A DNA stretch of 64,000 bases from Dioscorea cayenensis subsp. rotundata (Eukaryota; Streptophyta; Magnoliopsida; Dioscoreales; Dioscoreaceae): NCBI RefSeq assembly GCF_009730915.1, contig NC_052487.1, positions 2,728,001 through 2,792,000 on the forward strand, given 5' to 3'. Position numbers and translations under genes: made by a program. The notes under the pieces are model-generated. The model worked only from the letters and a program-made list of their open reading frames with translations, was not told where the DNA came from and did not search any database. Position 1 is the first letter of the stretch; each line of letters begins with the position of its first letter. Positions 38,263-49,039 of the stretch are shown here, one piece after another.

Positions 38263-38591
38263 TATACACACTTGTATAAGGGTGTATAAGTAATTTTCCA
38301 TTAATATTATTTTCTATTTAAAAAAAAACATAAGATTAATCCAACAAATGAGGTGACAATTAGTTCATTTCCTGATTTTCATAACAAATAAATATATTGC
38401 ATGAACGTAGCATAATACATGGGAAAAGACACCACGGCAAATGGGATCATTCCGTTTCCTTCCCGTTCAGTTGTAACCGTTCACTCAAACTGCTTCAAAG
38501 AAACGGTTCACTGATTAAAAGCCTTTTTCCGCATGCACCCCTTCTTCTTCTTCTTCCTTCTTTTCTTCTTTGCAAAACCTAAATCAGAACA

Positions 38592-39281
38592 ATGGCTAGA
38601 ACAACAACAACCAGCATGGATCATCATCATTCCCAAAACATGATCCCAATTGACTTCACTCCTCCTCCAAAACCTTCGAACAATCATCATTCCATGTTGC
38701 AGCAATGCCTCACAAATACAACTGGCATAAACATAATCAATGGAAAGCCGAAGTCTAGGAGAAAACCAAACCCCAATAGCCCAATACTCTCCGGCAACAC
38801 GGCAACACCGCCGTGCACAGAATGCGGCAAGCACTTCACTTCTTGGAAGGCCTTGTTTGGCCACATGAGATGTCACCCGGAGAGACCTTACCGAGGGATC
38901 AACCCCCCTCCGGCCCTCTGCAAACCACTTTCATTGGTTTCTTCAAACAGTAGTTTCACTGCAGATGAGTTCGACGTCGCTAAAAGCCTGATAATGCTCT
39001 CCAATGGCCCTCCATGCTCTTCAAGGTTTGCATGCATGAGTTGCATGAAAGGGAAACGTAAAGGGAAGAAGAGTTTGTGGAAGGAGATGGTTGGGTTGAG
39101 TTCTAGTCATAAGCGAGGGCATTTTTGGGACTTAAACTTACCACCACCTTTGGATGATGGTACCCTTGGCCTTGTTTTTGAAGGGCCTTCTTCTTCTTCC
39201 TCTTCTTCTTCTTTCTATTATCATCCTTCAAACCTTAACCCTAACCCTAATCTTGGTCTGGACTTGAAGTTGGGGATTTGA
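38592..39281 (+). CDS. single C2H2 zinc-finger repressor of the ZAT/DAZ type, 229 aa
   Basis: Intronless frame from ATG 38592 to TGA 39281. The finger at residues 75-95 (C75, C78, H91, H95) has the variant core SWKALFGHMRCHPER followed by YRGINPP, typical of the ZAT1-4 / DAZ group rather than QALGGH. Two EAR repression motifs follow: WDLNLPPP (about 178-185) and the C-terminal LDLKLGI (223-229). In Arabidopsis, DAZ1 and DAZ2 of this group act in male germ-cell division, and other ZATs act in stress responses; which applies here is not decidable. ADEFDVAKSLIMLS (about 123-136) is a second conserved box of the group. The upstream leader (38530-38590) is C/T-rich. Confidence 0.9.
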   Translation: MARTTTTSMDHHHSQNMIPIDFTPPPKPSNNHHSMLQQCLTNTTGINIINGKPKSRRKPNPNSPILSGNTATPPCTECGKHFTSWKALFGHMRCHPERPYRGINPPPALCKPLSLVSSNSSFTADEFDVAKSLIMLSNGPPCSSRFACMSCMKGKRKGKKSLWKEMVGLSSSHKRGHFWDLNLPPPLDDGTLGLVFEGPSSSSSSSSFYYHPSNLNPNPNLGLDLKLGI

Positions 39282-40193
39282 AATTGTTTGGTTACCTTAT
39301 TATATCTACATGGTTGTTTGTGATTCCTTCATTTTGATTTTGTTTGTTTGTTTAATTGTATCATGTCTTGCAAAGTGGGGCATGAAGAAATGATCCGTAT
39401 TAATGAGAAATGTATGTGATACTTTTGTGGTCAATAAAACCATATTATTTCTTTGATTTTATGAGCTGCATTGTTAACATGGAGTCATTGGAAATTCTCC
39501 TTTTCGCCCCCCTCTAATGTCATTTGTCATTTGAAATCTCTAAATTTTAATTTTTATGAAATATAAATATTTTTTTTTAATATAATTCGTCTTTAGGTCT
39601 CTCTTAATATAATTTATCTCTAAGAGGCTCTTATATTAGAGAAAAGGAGAGAGGGATTTATATTTTTTATAAATTAAAATACAGGGACTTTTTAGAGATA
39701 AATCATATTAGAAGGACCAAAATGATAAATTGATTATTTTATCAAATAAAAAAATTGTATAAATCCATATTATTTTAAAAGAAAATTCAGATTAAAGACA
39801 AAATCACATCCTTTTCCAGTTGACTAATCCTTCTCTTCATTTCCTCAAACCAAGTGAACTCCCAAAAAGTTTGCCATCTGCCGTCACTTCAGTAATAGCC
39901 TTACCTTCCTTTCATTCCATCCATGGAGAAGAAGATGGCTTTGCTTGCAAGTGAGTGTCCTCTGCTTTCCAAGCTTCTGTCTTTGTTGCTTTAAACTTAG
40001 CATCATCACCATCTTCTCTGATTTTGGTTCTTTGATGCCTGAGTTGCTGCTTTACAGCTCTTTGGCTTCTTTTTCTCCTCAATGGCAGCTGCTTGTGTGT
40101 CAGTAGGTTGGTAGATCTCCCTTTGGGGGTTGTTTGCTTTGTTTTCTGAGGTAAAGGAAGGAGCTTTTTGTGGTTACTGAGGAGTTGAAGAGA
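39282..40193. other. intergenic, with a MITE copy and the leader of the TRM gene
   Basis: Downstream of the C2H2 gene there is a diverged MITE (39508-39740). From about 39800 to 40193 the sequence is C/T-rich and then G/T-rich, and is probably the promoter and 5' UTR of the TRM-type gene. The minus frame at 39912-40517 is the antisense of this leader and exon 1, not a gene. Confidence 0.5.
39508..39740. mobile_element. MITE, diverged copy 3 of the same family
   Basis: The right half (AAAATACAGGGACTTTTTAG, ATAAATCATATTAGAAGGAC) matches copies at 34472 and 36258. The left half is more diverged and includes a doubled CTCTTA-type segment. Confidence 0.65.
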
Positions 40194-43100
40194 ATGGGGA
40201 GCATGGCTATGGTGGAGAAGAGGTCTGGGCAACAGCAGCAGAGAAGGGTTGGTGGGTGTGTTGGCATTTTCTTTCAGCTCTTGGATTGGAACCGGAGGCT
40301 TGCAAAGAAGAAGCTTTTCTCTCGCAAGCTCCTTCCTCCTGGTAAAGCTTGGATCTTTCTTGGTTTTTCTCTGTTTTTTTTTTTTGTTCTTTTGCTTTTG
40401 GGTAGTGGAATGGATCTTCAAAGTTGTGTCCTTTGGTTGTTGTGTTTTTGTTTCAGTTGGTGGTGTGAAGAGGGTTTCCAAGAGGTTTGGGGGTGATGAA
40501 AAGATGCCTACTTCCAAGCTGAAATTGGTAGAAAGATTTTATCTTTTCATTTTGGTTTTCTTTACTGTTTGATTTTAGTTTGGAGCGAGTGTTGATATGA
40601 AGTATTGTTTTGGGTTTGTTTGAAATTGTTATAGATTGCGGATGAGAACTGTGGAGGTTTTCCAAACTCTAATAAGAAATCTGATGCTAAACAATCCTTT
40701 GGTTTGTGTGACGATGATGATGGTGGTGATGTTGGAAATGGGATGAAAACTGCTGGGCTTGTTGCTAGATTGATGGGTTTAGAGACAATGCCTGTTGTTT
40801 ATCAAGAGAAACCAAGAAAAGCATTGGATTCTGAGTTGTATTTTGATAGGGATGAAAGCTGGGATTGTTCCAGGCTTGATCAGGATCTTTGCACAGAGAT
40901 GGGTGGGAATGGTAAGATTGATTCCAGGCCACAGAAGATTCAGAAGACAGGAGGGTTCTTGGAGAAGCAGACAGTGAATGCTTCTCGGTTTAGCTCCGAT
41001 GCTTTTCGGTTCAACAAGAGCATGCTGGCTGGATCGAAGAAGCAGCATCATAAGCTCCCGACGCCTGTTAAGAGCCCGAGGACACTCCCTAGGAGGAGCA
41101 CAGTGAGGTTGATGGAGGCTGCAACAAAGATCTTAGACCCCGGGTCTCATGCTAGGAATCGAGCTCTTACTTACATTGGCTCGGCAAGAGCCAGTGGTGG
41201 TGTGCAAGGATCAAATGTTGGTTTATTATCAAGAAATGTGAAGGATTCAGTTGTTGGATCTTGTAGGAGTTGCGGTGGTTTGGTTGAAGTTCCAGGGTTG
41301 CGGTTGGGTGAGTGTGGTTCTTCTACTTCGGATTTTAGCAATGCTTCTTGTTCTGATGTTGGGTATGAAGATATCGGGATCAAGCCACTTGATAAAGTGG
41401 CCTCTCTTGTTGATCAAGTTAAGACTAATGCAAAGAATAGAGCTTCGGACAATGTAGAAAAGAAGTACAACATTGTTGAAGTTCGAGAACAAAGGAAGTG
41501 CGAAGAGGATGCCATCCCAAAACCCGGCCCTAAGGTGAAAAATTTGAGGCAAAATCCGGTGCCATCTATCAAAGGTAAAGTTAATGGCAAGCAAGATGGA
41601 AGAAGGTATCCCAACGAGGTGAATCGGGCCAAAGATTTCATATCTTCCAGTAAAAATTTAAACAAGACCACTGTTACACGGCCGACCAAAGCAGTAGCAA
41701 CAAGCCATAAGATGGTTGGGATGGAGAGAAGTGTTGGCGGGAAGCATTTGATTCGGAAGCGAAGACCGGCTGGAGGCTTGCAGAATGAAAATTTGTGTCT
41801 AAGCAATTCAAAATTACCACAAGAGAGAATTGCTAAAGGGATCACTACCGAACGTTCTATCAGTCGGAATCGTATCAAGAGTGAGGTAAGGAAGAGGGCA
41901 GATGGTGATAGTACCTCTGGTAGCAAGGGTAGTGATGCATTCTCTTTTACATTCACTGCTCCAATGAGACATGGTTCAAGTTCTTCTTTGTATAAGGGGA
42001 TGGCCGAGAAGAGTAGGAGCGAAGATAAACATTCAGGCGAGTTCTTGAATCCAAAGGCATCATCACCCGAACGAAAGAATGGTGACTCGACATCTCAAAG
42101 AGCAACACCTTTGAGAGGTGATGCACTGAGTAGTCTTCTAGAAAAGAAAATCAGAGAACTGTCATCGCTGGATATGGATGAGTTAGCAAAAGGGGATGCA
42201 AATTTAGGTAGGTCTACTGCTTCGATTCTTGAGGAGCTTATCTCTGCACTTACGACAGGAGCTCCATTACCTCAGAAAAATTCTGATTGTTGCATGGATG
42301 AGCATAGTGTAACAAGCAATTCTTGTCATGACTCTGACGAGTTACAGAATCAAGTAGTTGCCATTACCAAAAGCCTTCAGGTATGTTAAATTATTGTTGG
42401 AAATTGCAAATACTCTCATTTTGAAACTAATACTTGATCTTATGTTGTTTTTCTGGGTGTTACCGCTAGAGTGACTTGCCAATCCTCATGGTTTAAATTT
42501 ATAACACTGAAGTAAAGTATTTTGTTTGTCTACTTATTGCATTGATTAATGGTGTCTTTGATCCTTTGATGCGTATCTTTTCATCAGCAGTGCATTCATT
42601 TTGTGAATTTTCTTGAAATCTAATGGACTCCATTCTGTTCAACTAGAAAAAAAAAGATATGTTGAAACATACCTATTGTGTGCTTCATTGATGCCTAGTT
42701 ACATTTGTTATCATTCTGCTGATTTTTCATTCTTTCTTCAGGAAAAGGAACAATCTGTTTTTGCTGCTGCATCTCCGGCCTGTGAAAATGATCAGTGTAG
42801 TCCAATCTCTATTCTCAGAGTTTCATTCTCCAATGAGGGTTCTTTATCTGAAAGTCCAAATGGTAGCTCAGGTATGCAGTGGTTGCATGTTCATTTTTTG
42901 AATTCTGGAATTAGAGTTTTTTTACTTGATCTGCGCAAGCATTTAAAATTCTCTTTTAATTTAACCTTCTGCATGTGATTATTTCCAGGATGCAAACCAG
43001 AAGTGAGGCTCACAGAGAGCTTTAACAACAATACACTCCAATTGGACCTTGACAGTGATCTTTTGGATTCGGCTACTTCAGTAATTAGTGAAAAGTTTGA

Positions 43101-43632
43101 AACTCAAAAGAGTCAGCAGTCCATGAATAAGTTCCATCCTACCGGCAATGTGTACTCAGTAAGCAAACTAATTGATGTGCACAAACCCATATCAGATATA
43201 GAATTGCTGCTGGACAACATTTTCTTTGATCAATCAAATGGGAACACATTTCTTCTCAACATATTAGAATCCATCCTCGAAGCTTTTGGTTCTTGCTTCA
43301 GAGAGTACGATGAACCTAATGCGGTTAGGAATTTCCTGTATGACTGCATTATGGAATGCCTGCATTCGAAAACTGGTTGCAAAGCATTGATGAGATCGTG
43401 CCAGTTCTTCAGCAGAAATCGATTGAAGACTGAAATTTTTGAAGAGATTAGAAGTTGGCAGAGCTTATCAGGGAAAAACACCGACGACATTATCGCAAAG
43501 GAAATGAGCCGATCAATTGAGAGATGGACGACATGTGAAGTCGATGCTTTTGAGACAGGCATTGAGATTCAAACTGACATCCTTCAGTTACTGGTTGATG
43601 AAGTTGTTGTTGATTTGTGCCACGGAAGCTAA
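40194..43632 (+). CDS. TRM-type (TON1-recruiting motif) protein, 912 aa, five exons
   Basis: Exons: 40194-40341, 40457-40527, 40635-42380, 42742-42871, 42989-43632; GT-AG introns and 2739 nt in total. The N-terminus (GGCVGIFFQLLDWNRRLAKK) and the KRFGGDEKMP box are typical of one TRM clade. The DUF3741 motif KTAGLVARLMGLETMP lies at about 111-126, and the long basic Ser-rich middle is probably disordered. The C-terminal DUF4378 domain (about 755-905) runs from SKLIDVHKPISDIELLLDNI to DILQLLVDEVVVDLC. TRM proteins bring TON1 and PP2A to cortical microtubules and set division plane and cell shape; that role is inferred. Upstream in-frame codons start only at GTG 40170, so the first ATG is 40194; ATG 40203 is an alternative. 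The gene is convergent with the DUF761 gene 183 bp downstream. Confidence 0.9.
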
Positions 43633-43815
43633 ATTTTGTTTCACTTGTGACATGGTGTACAAGGATTGATGTTCTTTCTGATTTTGTGACATAAACTAGT
43701 CTTTGTTTGATTGAAATCAAATCATGAATGAAAAACAAATATCAATAAGAAATGAATTATAAATCAACAAACAGGTAAACTAAAGCAAACAAAACCGCAA
43801 CTTGCACAGCATAAA

Positions 43816-44253
43816 TCAAAACAATGCAGAGAGAGAATGTTGTCTCTGAATCCTCATCTCCTTGTAAAACATCTCAATGAACTTCTCAGCTCTAGTGTCC
43901 ACTGAATCTTCATCATCCTCTCCAGCAAGCTCTAATGGCTCAGGTGACTCAAAGTCCACAACATCAGCAGTCAAAGAAAAGGACTCCAAAGCACTAGAGT
44001 CAGTGAAACCAGCTCTACCACCACAGAGAAAACAAAGGAAATGAAGACTTCTCTTCTTTACAGGCACCCTTCTGGAATGCTGAAAGAGTGGAGTACTAGA
44101 AGGAGAGAACTCATACTCTCCAACATAGGCATAGTTATAATGCTTGAGAAGCCTAAAACTCTTGGGTTTCCTCACTTTGCTCATTGGAGTGATGGAATGA
44201 GCAATGAGGTCCATTGCTTTCCTTAGTATTGGAGTACTCCTCTTCTTCTGCAT
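43816..44253 (-). CDS. DUF761 family protein, 145 aa
   Basis: Intronless frame from ATG 44253 to TAG at 43818-43816. The C-terminus SVDTRAEKFIEMFYKEMRIQ then RQHS is the DUF761 signature (usually VD.RAE.FI..F...LR.QRQ). The N-terminus is basic (MQKKRSTPILRKAMDLIAHS) and an acidic patch LAGEDDEDS precedes the domain. Family members are small plant proteins, some described as cotton-fibre-expressed; biochemical function is unknown. Length and layout are normal for the family. It sits tail to tail with the TRM gene. Confidence 0.85.
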   Translation of the reverse strand: MQKKRSTPILRKAMDLIAHSITPMSKVRKPKSFRLLKHYNYAYVGEYEFSPSSTPLFQHSRRVPVKKRSLHFLCFLCGGRAGFTDSSALESFSLTADVVDFESPEPLELAGEDDEDSVDTRAEKFIEMFYKEMRIQRQHSLSALF

Positions 44254-44616
44254 GGTGGTTTTCCAATGTCTACAGAGGAAATCAATGAAGAAGCAGAGGA
44301 ATTATGGAGGATGGGGGGTTATAAGGGAGAGGTGCATGGGAGGAAGAGGTGGTGGGATTGTGGAGCTGGAAAAGGGAAAGAGGAGGTCGGTGGGTTTGTT
44401 TGTTTGTTTGCTTTTTTTTGGTTTGCTTTTTAATGGAGCGTGTATTGTTGAGAATTTTTAAATTTTTAGTAGCCGTTGCTGGTGCTATGAACAACACAAT
44501 GGCCTGGAAAACCAACCTGGCACACTACACTCTATCTGATTCATTGTTAGCCACATAATTAACACTTGCTGTACTTGGTTTCATTCTGAAATTATATATA
44601 TGTATATATGTAAATG

Positions 44617-44898
44617 TGGAAAATTATAGGGCCCAGGGCCTGGCCCGATTCCTTGAGTTTATGGGCCAAGTGGAGGGAGAATATGATTTTGTAGTCCTAC
44701 ATGAATATTGTGTGAATGAATGGATACTTTGCATGTATTATTAATTCATTATTATTAATGTGAAATATTGTGTTTGTATTTATTAATATTAATTCAATTA
44801 AGCTATATAAGGAGAGAAATTGCAAGGCATTAATTTGGGATTTAATGCATTGCATAAATGAGTGGTATATAAGAAGAGAGAAGAAAGAAGAACATGCC
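44617..44898 (+). promoter_or_regulatory. promoter module of subtype-1 neprosin genes, copy 1
   Basis: The block begins GGAAAATTATAGGGCCCAGG and runs into the coding start. It recurs before two other genes (48513-48796 and 54768-55062). It contains GCTATATAAGGA (about 44803, roughly 90 bp before ATG) and a second GGTATATAAGAAG (about 44864). The first is the likelier TATA box because it is kept in all three copies at the same distance. Confidence 0.7.
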
Positions 44899-46602
44899 AT
44901 GATTGCTAAGATGTTGAAGATGATGGTGCTAGTGTTTATATTTCTTTGCTGCCTTCTTCTTCTTCTTCTTCTCCCTAGCTTTGGTTTCACTATTGATGAG
45001 GATCTGGAGCTTCTCAACAAGCCAACAATGAAGACTACTGTAGTGGTAATTAAGTAGTTAATCATTATTAACACCAAGTAAAATTCATTTTTGTTTAGTT
45101 CTCTGATTTTCATCTTGATATATATTATCATAGGATGATGGAGATATATATGATTGTGTGGACATACACAAGCAACCAGCATTTGATCATCCATCTCTAA
45201 AGAATCATAAAATTCAGGTCCTTTATTCTTCTTCTTCTTTCTTTTACTGCTACAGTGCTACTCTTCTTTTATTATATATAAATTATATCTGCAGTTAAGG
45301 CCAAGTTCTTATCCAGTTGGACTATTTGATGATAAATCATCATCAACAAATAGTACTACATCAACAGAAATTGGATTGCCAGATGGAGGTTGCCCTTCAG
45401 GAACAGTACCAATAAGAAGACATACAAAAGAAACTCTCATGAGAATGAAATCATCTTTGAAGAACATGAACACTCCATCAATGCACAATGGTACAAATAA
45501 TGAATTGCACCATCAGGTACGTTAATCATTAAACCAAATCTTCATTAGTTTCACACTTTATATATATCAAACTCACATTGATTGCATGTATGTATGATTT
45601 CATGAAATGTTGCAGCGGGCAATATACATCACCAGAAAAACACTATCAGAATTTTATGGTGCATCAGCATTCATTGATGTTTATAGCCTTCCTTTAACCA
45701 AAACGTGGCAAGTCAGCTCAAGCTATATTTGGATAATAAACAATGAAGATGATGATCAAATAAACACTATAGCAATTGGATGGACAGTGAGTCTCAAACA
45801 GTTCATTCTCTTCTTAAATATTTCTTAGACTCATAATTGTTAAAAATCTAATCTAGTTTTACTGTCACAGGTATCTAATGAAAGCTATGGAGATACAAAA
45901 ACCAGACTAACTGCTTCTTGGACTGTATGTTTAATTATCAAATCATTAAAATTAATACATTAAGTGAAGTAACAAATTTTACTTTATATTTTTTCAGATT
46001 GATAACTTTCAAGAAACAGGATGTAGAGATACATCATGCCCAGGCTTTGTTCAAGTTAGCAGAGGACTGCCACTGGGCATTCCTATAAAACCTCTATCAA
46101 CATATGGAGGCACACAGTATGGTTTAAACATCCTTGTTTTCAAAGTAATAACACTACCTCCATTTTTATAATTATATTAGTGTTCTTAATTTTTATTTGA
46201 ATTTCAATTAATGTTATTAATTTTTAACAGGATCCAAATACTAAGAATTGGTGGTCTTTTCTTCACAATAATCGAATTCCAATAGGCTATTGGCCTAATG
46301 AAATTTTCACTAATTTGGGTGCAAAGGCTAATAAGCTTAATTTTGGAGGAATTGTTGGGTACTTGGATAGCCCGGATAAGCCACCAATGGGAAGTGGCCA
46401 TTATCCAATTGAAGGTACTAGAAAATCATGTTTTTTCAGTAATGTTAAATATGTGGACAACGAAAACATAATACATGATTTAGATTCAGAGAATGTGTTT
46501 CCCTTTTCAAGTTTAAAAGAATGTTATTATGTTGGGCCTTATTCAAAAATGGGTAGCCAACTGGGTAATATGTTCTTCTTTGGAGGTCCGGGATATTGTT
46601 AA
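44899..46602 (+). CDS. neprosin-domain (DUF239) secreted protein, gene 1 of cluster, subtype 1, 398 aa
   Basis: Exons: 44899-45045, 45134-45217, 45295-45516, 45616-45786, 45871-45924, 45998-46144, 46231-46602; all introns are GT-AG and phase 0, 1197 nt in total. A hydrophobic signal peptide ([20 protein letters not shown]) is followed by the neprosin activation-peptide region ([20 protein letters not shown], then [11 protein letters not shown] and [11 protein letters not shown]) and the neprosin domain from about residue 152. That domain includes [47 protein letters not shown] and the end FFFGGPGYC. Neprosin is a glutamic prolyl endopeptidase; the two catalytic positions, normally Glu in EAGW and GGE, read A204 (AIGW) and I316 (GGI) here. 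So proteolysis of the usual kind is unlikely. ATG 44911 is an alternative start. Confidence 0.88.
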
Positions 46603-48512
46603 AGATATTTATAATATTCGTTATGTTGTATGAGTTTTATTGAAGTTTTTAAATAAAAGATTGTTTAATTGGATATCTGGTTATGAAAGTTTTCTGTAAT
46701 TATTTTTACATATGCGACAAGTGTATGTATATTCAGAGAAAGGAGGGTGCATATAGAAAGCAATACAAATTCACCTGTATGCCTTCACCCGACCAACATA
46801 TAATTGAGTTGTAAACCCACATTAACAACTAAAGACCCTTTTGTATCATTACGCTCGGCTCATTTTTAACTTGAACGATGAAAGTCTTGCAGCCAACACT
46901 TACGTAGTGGAGTCGGTGCCATTGGCAAAGGCCTTTTGACAATTTTTTTTAATTATTCCGATTAAAGTTTTCATGGTTGTTTGCTATGGATTGAAATAAA
47001 AGTATATATGTTTAAAATAAAATTTTGAAAATGTACTTAAAATGTCACTATGTCATTGATTTTATATTTGTTTCTTGATTAAGATTGTATAAAAATTAAT
47101 CTTTAATTAATCTCATGTTGTTTAATGGGCAGCACTTGAGGTGCCAAAATATTCAAGCATAATATTTTTGTTTCACTAGTATTTTTTATTTTTGATGGCT
47201 CCACTGGTTGTTCTAGTAAAATGAAGATTTTAGTTTTAATAAAAAATTTATGATAATTTTATTTATAGGATTTATTAGATTTTTTTATATTTCTGATTAT
47301 AGAAATATAATAAATATTTAAGAGAATATTAAAGAATAAATTGTAAAAATTCCCTTTTTTTTTTTTTCTTATCAGAGTCTTGTAATTTTTAAAAATTTAC
47401 ATTCCAAATAAAGTGTATTATATTTTAAAGCAATTAAAGAAATAAACATCCCTTCATTATGTGGTTGCAGTTGGCTGGACAATATAATCTCCTTACTATG
47501 AATTTTTTATAAAATAAAATTGAAATTATATTTATAAGGAAAAAACCATCTTGAAAGAACTATTTTGCTAGAGGATTAATAGTCAAGTAGTATTAATCCC
47601 ACTGTAAAAGACATGGTATGGGACTCAAGTTCAAATCCCTTAAGAAACAATAGTGGTAACAATCTCCAATGTGAGTTCGAGCTTGCTATCTGAGCCCCAT
47701 GTTGTCAAGTGAGAACATGTTTATTGGATGAATTACAAAACATGCCACATTTATTCAAAAACCTATAAGCTTCCAAATCAGCAACATTTACTTATCCAAG
47801 CTAGATATTATCATCATTCTCTAATTAAAAAATTAAACTAATTAATAAATGTATTATGTGGTTAATTTACTTTTAAAATAGAACCATTATCCCTCGATAG
47901 TTGCATACTTGCATGGTAGGGTAGATTTATCTCTAAAATATTATTCAAGTCATCATAATTGGGGATAGTCCGTGTTTTAAAGTTGGAGATTTCATTATGT
48001 ATGATGTAATTATTTTTATTTTGAGGGGTTGATTTTATTGATTGTTAAAGATATATATATTTTGGCATTGTTGTTTTTTTAATTTTTTTTATTGTAGATT
48101 TTATTGTTTTTATTATTTTTAGATTTTTTTTAGGTTTATGTTTGGGTTCAAGTTCTGCAAATTTTTCTTTGTAAAAATCAATAAACCTAAGGAATTAGTA
48201 AATGAGTGATTTCATGAGTTTGCAAATTTTTTATTTTTGATAATTTTATCATGAAATAAATTGAAAAAATTATTGATAATTTGTTATTAAGAAATTTGGC
48301 TTTTGAATCTATGAGATAAAAAATAAATTTATCTTTACTTGAAATGGAGAGCTTTTAATAATTATTATGAAAATAGTTTGATGTGTAGGCAATGTATTCC
48401 ATTAGTATCAAATATTTTTAAAGTTGGAAAGATTATAATTTTAAGAAAACTTCACAAATTCTGAGGACATCCTAAATGACGAATTGCTTATATATATATA
48501 TATATATTAATC
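46603..48512. other. intergenic relics between neprosin genes 1 and 2
   Basis: About 46998-47315 matches the region before gene 6 (61464-61700), as a subtype-1 downstream flank. About 47785-47875 matches the upstream module of subtype-2 genes (57500-57580, 61870-61960). About 48120-48440 matches the downstream flank of subtype-2 genes (54385-54700, 61000-61310). No coding part of a subtype-2 gene lies between. A GC-richer block at 46727-46945 has no counterpart after the other subtype-1 genes, and 47575-47715 looks SINE-like (AGTTCAAATCCC). Confidence 0.65.
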
Positions 48513-48796
48513 TGGAAAATTATAGGGCCCAGGGCCTGAGCCTGGGCCCAATTCCTTGAGTTTGTGGGCCGAGTGGAGGGAGAATATGATTTTGTAGTAG
48601 CACATGAATATCATCTGAATGAATGGATGTTTTGCATGGAGTATTATGAATCCATTAATGTGACATGTTTTGTTTGCATTTATTACCATTAATTCAATGA
48701 AGCTATATAAGGACAGAAATCATAAGGCATTAATTTGGGTTTTAATGCATTGCATGAATGAGAGTGGTATAAAAAAGAGAGAAGAAAGAACTTGTC
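48513..48796 (+). promoter_or_regulatory. promoter module of subtype-1 neprosin genes, copy 2
   Basis: Same module as 44617-44898, with a longer GGGCCTGAGCCTGGGCCC stretch at the start and the TATA-like AGCTATATAAGGA near 48700, about 95 bp before the ATG. Confidence 0.7.
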
Positions 48797-49008
48797 ATGC
48801 CTGTTAAGATGTTGAAGATGATGGTGCTAGTGTTTATTTTTCTTTGTTGCCTTCTTCTTCTTCTTATTCTCCCTAGCTTTGGTTTCACCATTGATGAGGA
48901 TCTGAAGCTTTTCAACAAGCCAACAATGAAGACTAGTACTATAGTGGTAAGTAATTAATCATTATCAAGTAAAATTCATTTTTGTTTAGTTTTCTAATTT
49001 TCATCTTG

Positions 49009-49039
<31 letters not shown>

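Larger units (their letters stand above)
32621..38591. other. long gene-poor, AT-rich stretch
   Basis: About 6 kb with no supported gene. It contains two MITE copies (34472-34722, 36258-36513) and a fragment (38218-38262), a 66-bp tandem duplication (33961-34094), (AAAT)n at about 33549-33578 and (ATT)n near 33210. A GC-richer patch at about 36920-37085 (with ACGGTCTCTGGGTC and CACGTGCACGTCC) is of unknown nature. The last 200 bp is the promoter and leader of the C2H2 gene at 38592. Confidence 0.5.

Noticed and set aside
39230-39255. CCTTAACCCTAACCCTAATC telomere-like stretch
   Set aside because: It lies inside the C2H2 coding sequence and simply encodes NLNPNPNLG; only two units, so coding explains it.
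39912-40517. Minus-strand 201-codon frame
   Set aside because: Antisense to the leader and first two exons of the TRM gene; Lys/Thr-rich reading of C/T-rich leader sequence.
41171-41956. Minus-strand frames inside the TRM gene
   Set aside because: Shadows of the long third exon, which has the conserved DUF3741 motif and continuous plus-strand frame.
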